Below are positions 61,011 to 64,000 of a stretch of DNA of 64,000 bases, one piece after another. This DNA comes from Hazenella coriacea (lineage in GTDB: Bacteria > Bacillota > Bacilli > Thermoactinomycetales > Thermoactinomycetaceae). Position 1 is the stretch's first letter; the number at the start of each line of letters is the position of its first letter. The position numbers and the translations under genes are program-made. The notes beneath the pieces are model-generated. The model did not search any database and was not told the DNA's origin. It was given only the letters and a program-made list of their open reading frames with translations. The stretch spans positions 455,591-519,590 of the forward strand of contig NZ_SMAG01000003.1 of the NCBI RefSeq assembly GCF_004341825.1, in the 5' to 3' direction.

Positions 61011-61958
61011 CTAAGATGAAGAAACAGCCACATCTACCTTTTGTCTTGAAGAATGATTCCAAAATTTTGCTACTACCCAAGTTAATACTAAGGCAGTCAT
61101 CACTCGAATCAATAGAAGATAAATAACAGGAATGCCTAATGGTATAAAGATCAAGGTATCTTCGATGACCGCATGGCAGACCGCTAAGAAAATGAAAATG
61201 ATGGTAATATCTCGTTTAGGTAGGGGATTTTCTTTGGCTTGTTCAAGAATGAGACCTGCTCCAAACATTAAGCCAGCTAATAATCCACTAGTCATCGTAA
61301 TTGATCCTTTAGGTGTAACTCCAAAAGGTTTTAGTAATGGAGACATTTTAGATGCAAACCAGTTCAACCCGTTAAAGTCTTTTAAAATCTGGATCGCAAA
61401 CATTAAAGGAATAATAATGATTGCTAACATCCCTACACCATTAGCTGCTTTTAACACTGCAAACCAAATAATCTCTCCCCAACCAACAGGGGCTATCTCT
61501 ACTTCTTGAATCGCTACCATCGTCGCTGGTTCGCTTCCACCTTGCCAAATCCAGTGGATAAGAAATGCAGAGATCATCGCTAAACCGATCCGAATACTAA
61601 CGATCAACCAAGTAGATACCCCTACTCGTTTACAAATGGCTGATTCGATAAACATATTATGAGAAAAACTTAACATCGTCGCTAAAATAAAGACTTCCTT
61701 CACAGAAAGATCGAGGGTGAGGATCGCACCGATCGCGGCATAGAGGTTTAATACATTACCTAAAACAAGTGGAATCGCCGCATCACCACTGAGCCCAATC
61801 CAGGACATGAAAGGAGCTATTCCTTTGGTCAACCAATCCATCAACGGGGTATATTGAATAATTTGAATGATAACAGTGATGGGAAAAATAATTTTTGCTA
61901 ATTCCCATAATGTACGAATCCCTGACTGTAGTCCTTTCTTCCAAGAGATCGATTTCAC
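61011..61958 (-). CDS. Nucleoside-recognition (Gate) domain membrane protein
   Basis: 315 residues, about eight membrane helices, two Gate repeats (ELAKIIFPITVIIQIIQYTP and the second near 165). LGNVLNLYAAIGAILTLDL and VCHAVIEDTLIFIPLG are typical of the YvoD/SpmA-like nucleoside-recognition family. The substrate is uncertain despite the name. GTG 61958 follows GGAGTGGGAG. It stands alone with its terminator. Confidence 0.85.
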   Translation of the reverse strand: MKSISWKKGLQSGIRTLWELAKIIFPITVIIQIIQYTPLMDWLTKGIAPFMSWIGLSGDAAIPLVLGNVLNLYAAIGAILTLDLSVKEVFILATMLSFSHNMFIESAICKRVGVSTWLIVSIRIGLAMISAFLIHWIWQGGSEPATMVAIQEVEIAPVGWGEIIWFAVLKAANGVGMLAIIIIPLMFAIQILKDFNGLNWFASKMSPLLKPFGVTPKGSITMTSGLLAGLMFGAGLILEQAKENPLPKRDITIIFIFLAVCHAVIEDTLIFIPLGIPVIYLLLIRVMTALVLTWVVAKFWNHSSRQKVDVAVSSS

Positions 61959-62119
61959 ACTCCCACTCCTTTTCTCTATACGCCTTGAGCCTGTATCAAA
62001 AAATGTTCACCATCCATGATTTTTCACCGTTCTGTAGTGATCGCAAGAGTCATTCTAAAAAACCAAGATTTGCTATATCTGAGGTTTCAAGTTATTCATG
62101 CAACATCCTATATTTACAC

Positions 62120-63511
62120 TTAATCTTTCCATGTAAATGTAGATACACTTTCCACATGAGCTGTCTGTGGGAACATATCTAGAGGAACTATTTTCTCTAG
62201 TTGGTAACCACCTTGAATGAGCTGTCTACTGTCTTTAGCCAACGTAGAGGGATTGCATGAAACATAAATAAAGCGCTTTACCTTTACTTGAAGAAGCGCT
62301 TGAATCAATGCGGGTTCAAGACCTACTCGTGGGGGATCTACAACAATGACATCCGGCTTCAACCCTTCTTCCAACCATTGTGGAAGTAACTTTTCAGCTT
62401 TTCCTAGCACATATTCAACATGTTGATATTCGTTAAGTAAGGCATTCTCTTTGGCATCTGCAACCGCTTCTGGGATGATATCCATACCAATCACCCGCTT
62501 GGCTTGATCAGCTAACCATAAACCGATCGTTCCAACCCCACAATACGCATCTACAACAATTTCATTTCCTGATAATTGAGCTGCTTGTTTCACTTGGTCG
62601 TATAGTTTTTCCGTTTGAACTGGGTTAAGTTGAAAAAAGGCACGTGCAGATAGCAGATAGCGAATATCTCCTAACTGCTCTTCAATCTTTTCCTTTCCCC
62701 ATAACACTCGAGTTTCCTCACCAAAAATGAGGGAGGTTTTTTCAGGATTCAAATTGTAGATGATACTTGTCACTTGAGGTAAAGATTTTCTGATTTTTGC
62801 TACTAACTCCTTTTCCTTCTTGAATGACGGAGTGCGAGAAACCAAAACCAGTTGCACTTCCTCAGTCGCTAATGCCACCCGTGCAACTAAATGTCGCAGG
62901 CTACCAGTATGTTTTTTCTCCTCGTAGATAGGAATCTGAAGCTCTTCAACTAGCGAACGAACCTTATTTAAGACTTGTGTCACTATTGGGTGTTGAACTA
63001 AACACTCACTCAGATCCACCAAATGATGTGAGCGAGCAGAAAACATTCCCATAGCTACTTTGGAGCCTGTCCTCTTTAAAGGAAGTTGAGCCTTATTACG
63101 ATAAGACCATGGGTCATCCATGCGAACGGTTTTCTCAATAGGGATCTCTGTCAGTGTAGTATAACGTGAAAACGCTTCTTCGATTAACTCACGCTTGAGT
63201 CGCAATTGTAATCGTCGATCTATATGTTGAAGCTGACAACCACCACACTCTTCATAAACAGGACATCGAGGATCAACACGGTATGCAGAACGCTTCTTGA
63301 TTTGAAGCAACTTAGCTTTGGCAAATTTATGATCAACTTGCGTGATTTTCGCTAAAACTTTTTCACCAGGAATTGCCCCTTCGACAAAGATCACTTTCTT
63401 TTGATAGTAACCTACGCCTTCACCATTGATTCCAAGACGTCGAATGGGGAATTGAATTACTTGTCCTTCCCGAAGAACAATTTTTTGTTTTTGTGGATCG
63501 TTTTTCGCCAT
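62120..63511 (-). CDS. rlmD: 23S rRNA (uracil-C5)-methyltransferase RlmD/RlmCD-like
   Basis: 463 residues: an N-terminal TRAM domain, a 4Fe-4S cluster site (CPVYEECGGCQ and ECLVQHP), a SAM domain VDAYCGVGTIGLWLAD and the catalytic SCNPSTLAKD with the nucleophile Cys. Family members make m5U in 23S rRNA; Bacillus RlmCD modifies two sites. AGAGGGAG supports ATG 63511; the frame runs to 63583. It is next to the tnpB right end. Confidence 0.94.
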   Translation of the reverse strand: MAKNDPQKQKIVLREGQVIQFPIRRLGINGEGVGYYQKKVIFVEGAIPGEKVLAKITQVDHKFAKAKLLQIKKRSAYRVDPRCPVYEECGGCQLQHIDRRLQLRLKRELIEEAFSRYTTLTEIPIEKTVRMDDPWSYRNKAQLPLKRTGSKVAMGMFSARSHHLVDLSECLVQHPIVTQVLNKVRSLVEELQIPIYEEKKHTGSLRHLVARVALATEEVQLVLVSRTPSFKKEKELVAKIRKSLPQVTSIIYNLNPEKTSLIFGEETRVLWGKEKIEEQLGDIRYLLSARAFFQLNPVQTEKLYDQVKQAAQLSGNEIVVDAYCGVGTIGLWLADQAKRVIGMDIIPEAVADAKENALLNEYQHVEYVLGKAEKLLPQWLEEGLKPDVIVVDPPRVGLEPALIQALLQVKVKRFIYVSCNPSTLAKDSRQLIQGGYQLEKIVPLDMFPQTAHVESVSTFTWKD

Positions 63512-63565
63512 ATCAAACTCCCTCTTTCTTTCGAGAACAGAAACTATGATCCATTGTAACCTATT

Positions 63566-63640
63566 ATTGAACACTCCCGCCACCTACGCCGATGGCTAAG
63601 AGGTGGGGGATTCTTAGGAACTCCCATCCACGGACAGGAT
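63566..63640 (-). mobile_element. Right end of an IS200/IS605-type element after tnpB
   Basis: Read from the tnpB stop: CCACCTCTTAG, loop, GTAGGTGG, then CGGGAGTGTTCAAT. It forms a stem CCACCT/AGGTGG and ends TTCAAT, like IS605-family right ends. In related systems the RNA from this end (omega/reRNA) guides the TnpB nuclease, with the guide taken from the flank, here toward rlmD. Confidence 0.75.
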
Positions 63641-63645
63641 CTTAA

Positions 63646-64000
63646 CTAAGCTTCAACCGTAGTTCCTACGGCAAGAAGTCTCAACCCTTCATTCAAAATA
63701 TTGTTTGCTGCATTTAAGTCTCTGTCATGGTCTGTCCCACATGCAGGACAAGTCCATGATCTCAGGTTCAGATTCTTCACTTCTTTATTTCTGAAACCAC
63801 AGTGAGAGCAAAGCTGGCTAGAAGGAAAGGTTTTACCCACCTTGACAATGGTTCTCCCAAACCATTCAGCCTTGTATTCCAACAAGGCTACAAACTCAGA
63901 CCATGAAGCGTCTGTGATGGATTTAGCTAGCCGATGGTTCTTCACCATGTTCTTTACTTGCAAATCTTCCAAGCTGATGACTTGGTTTTCGTGAATCAGC
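63646..64000 (-). CDS. tnpB: TnpB-type RNA-guided nuclease (IS605 OrfB), C-terminal part
   Basis: The last 118 residues, running off the right edge. [18 protein letters not shown] has the second RuvC acidic residue (Glu), [14 protein letters not shown] and [20 protein letters not shown] give the CxxC-CxxC zinc ribbon and the third RuvC Asp. The reading frame shows no stop, so the visible part is intact. No tnpA is visible. The 5' part, including RuvC I, lies outside the window. Confidence 0.92.
   Translation of the reverse strand, partial: LIHENQVISLEDLQVKNMVKNHRLAKSITDASWSEFVALLEYKAEWFGRTIVKVGKTFPSSQLCSHCGFRNKEVKNLNLRSWTCPACGTDHDRDLNAANNILNEGLRLLAVGTTVEA

Overview
The window looks like a chromosomal segment of a spore-forming Bacillales bacterium with AT-rich DNA (G+C not computed). 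Pointers are: the acsA-acuA-acuC-ccpA-aroA-ytxJ-ytxH-ytxG neighbourhood known from Bacillus; spore genes (cwlJ-gerQ, an rsfA-type regulator, spo0M, four yjcZ-type miniproteins); Firmicutes-type RNA regulation (T-box, ribosomal S4 leader); and strong Shine-Dalgarno sites with frequent TTG/GTG starts. A Thermoactinomycetaceae-like member fits, but this is an inference. No rRNA, tRNA, CRISPR array or prophage was seen.

Layout. 1-7 kb: a partial M29 aminopeptidase, a MazG-type hydrolase, a LOG-family pseudogene, a free-methionine-sulfoxide reductase, nagA, a Nudix/thioesterase pair, a histidine phosphatase and a secreted PHB-depolymerase-type esterase. 7-13 kb: trmB, rpsD with its leader, a TetR regulator, an orphan IS605-type right end, an aldehyde dehydrogenase homologue that has lost its catalytic residues, an XRE regulator, a degenerate Nudix protein and DUF3817. 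13-20 kb: tyrS with a T-box, then two tandem class A penicillin-binding proteins. 20-36 kb: the acs/acu/ccpA/aroA/ytx block, interrupted by mtnN, a three-module SseB-like protein and an ECF sigma/anti-sigma pair, followed by nagZ, an isocitrate-dehydrogenase-like gene and yczE. 36-40 kb: four yjcZ-like genes, rsfA, DUF309, a probable small RNA or attenuator, and a TPR protein. 40-52 kb: housekeeping and small conserved genes (ypuI, yqgQ, bioY, a cytosolic S1C protease, sat-cysH, MATE, ytoQ). 52-64 kb: cwlJ-gerQ, an amidohydrolase, a Y-family polymerase with its YolD partner, spo0M, an ABC-F protein behind a transcription attenuator, a nucleoside-recognition membrane protein, rlmD, and the 3' part of tnpB with its right end.

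How genes work together. The acs/acu genes make acetyl-CoA and control its synthetase, and CcpA encoded next door probably represses acsA through a cre site just downstream of its promoter. Two sulfate-assimilation genes (cysH-sat) form one unit. cwlJ-gerQ serve spore germination. The polymerase and YolD genes overlap by 4 bp under a probable LexA box.

Most notable observations: (1) an intact 507-residue aldehyde dehydrogenase homologue with seven substituted active-site positions; (2) mutually exclusive terminator and antiterminator pairings directly before the ABC-F start codon; (3) four tandem yjcZ-like miniproteins; (4) an orphan IS605-type right end 54 kb from the tnpB copy; (5) a clean deletion in the LOG gene that removes its nucleotide-binding motif.
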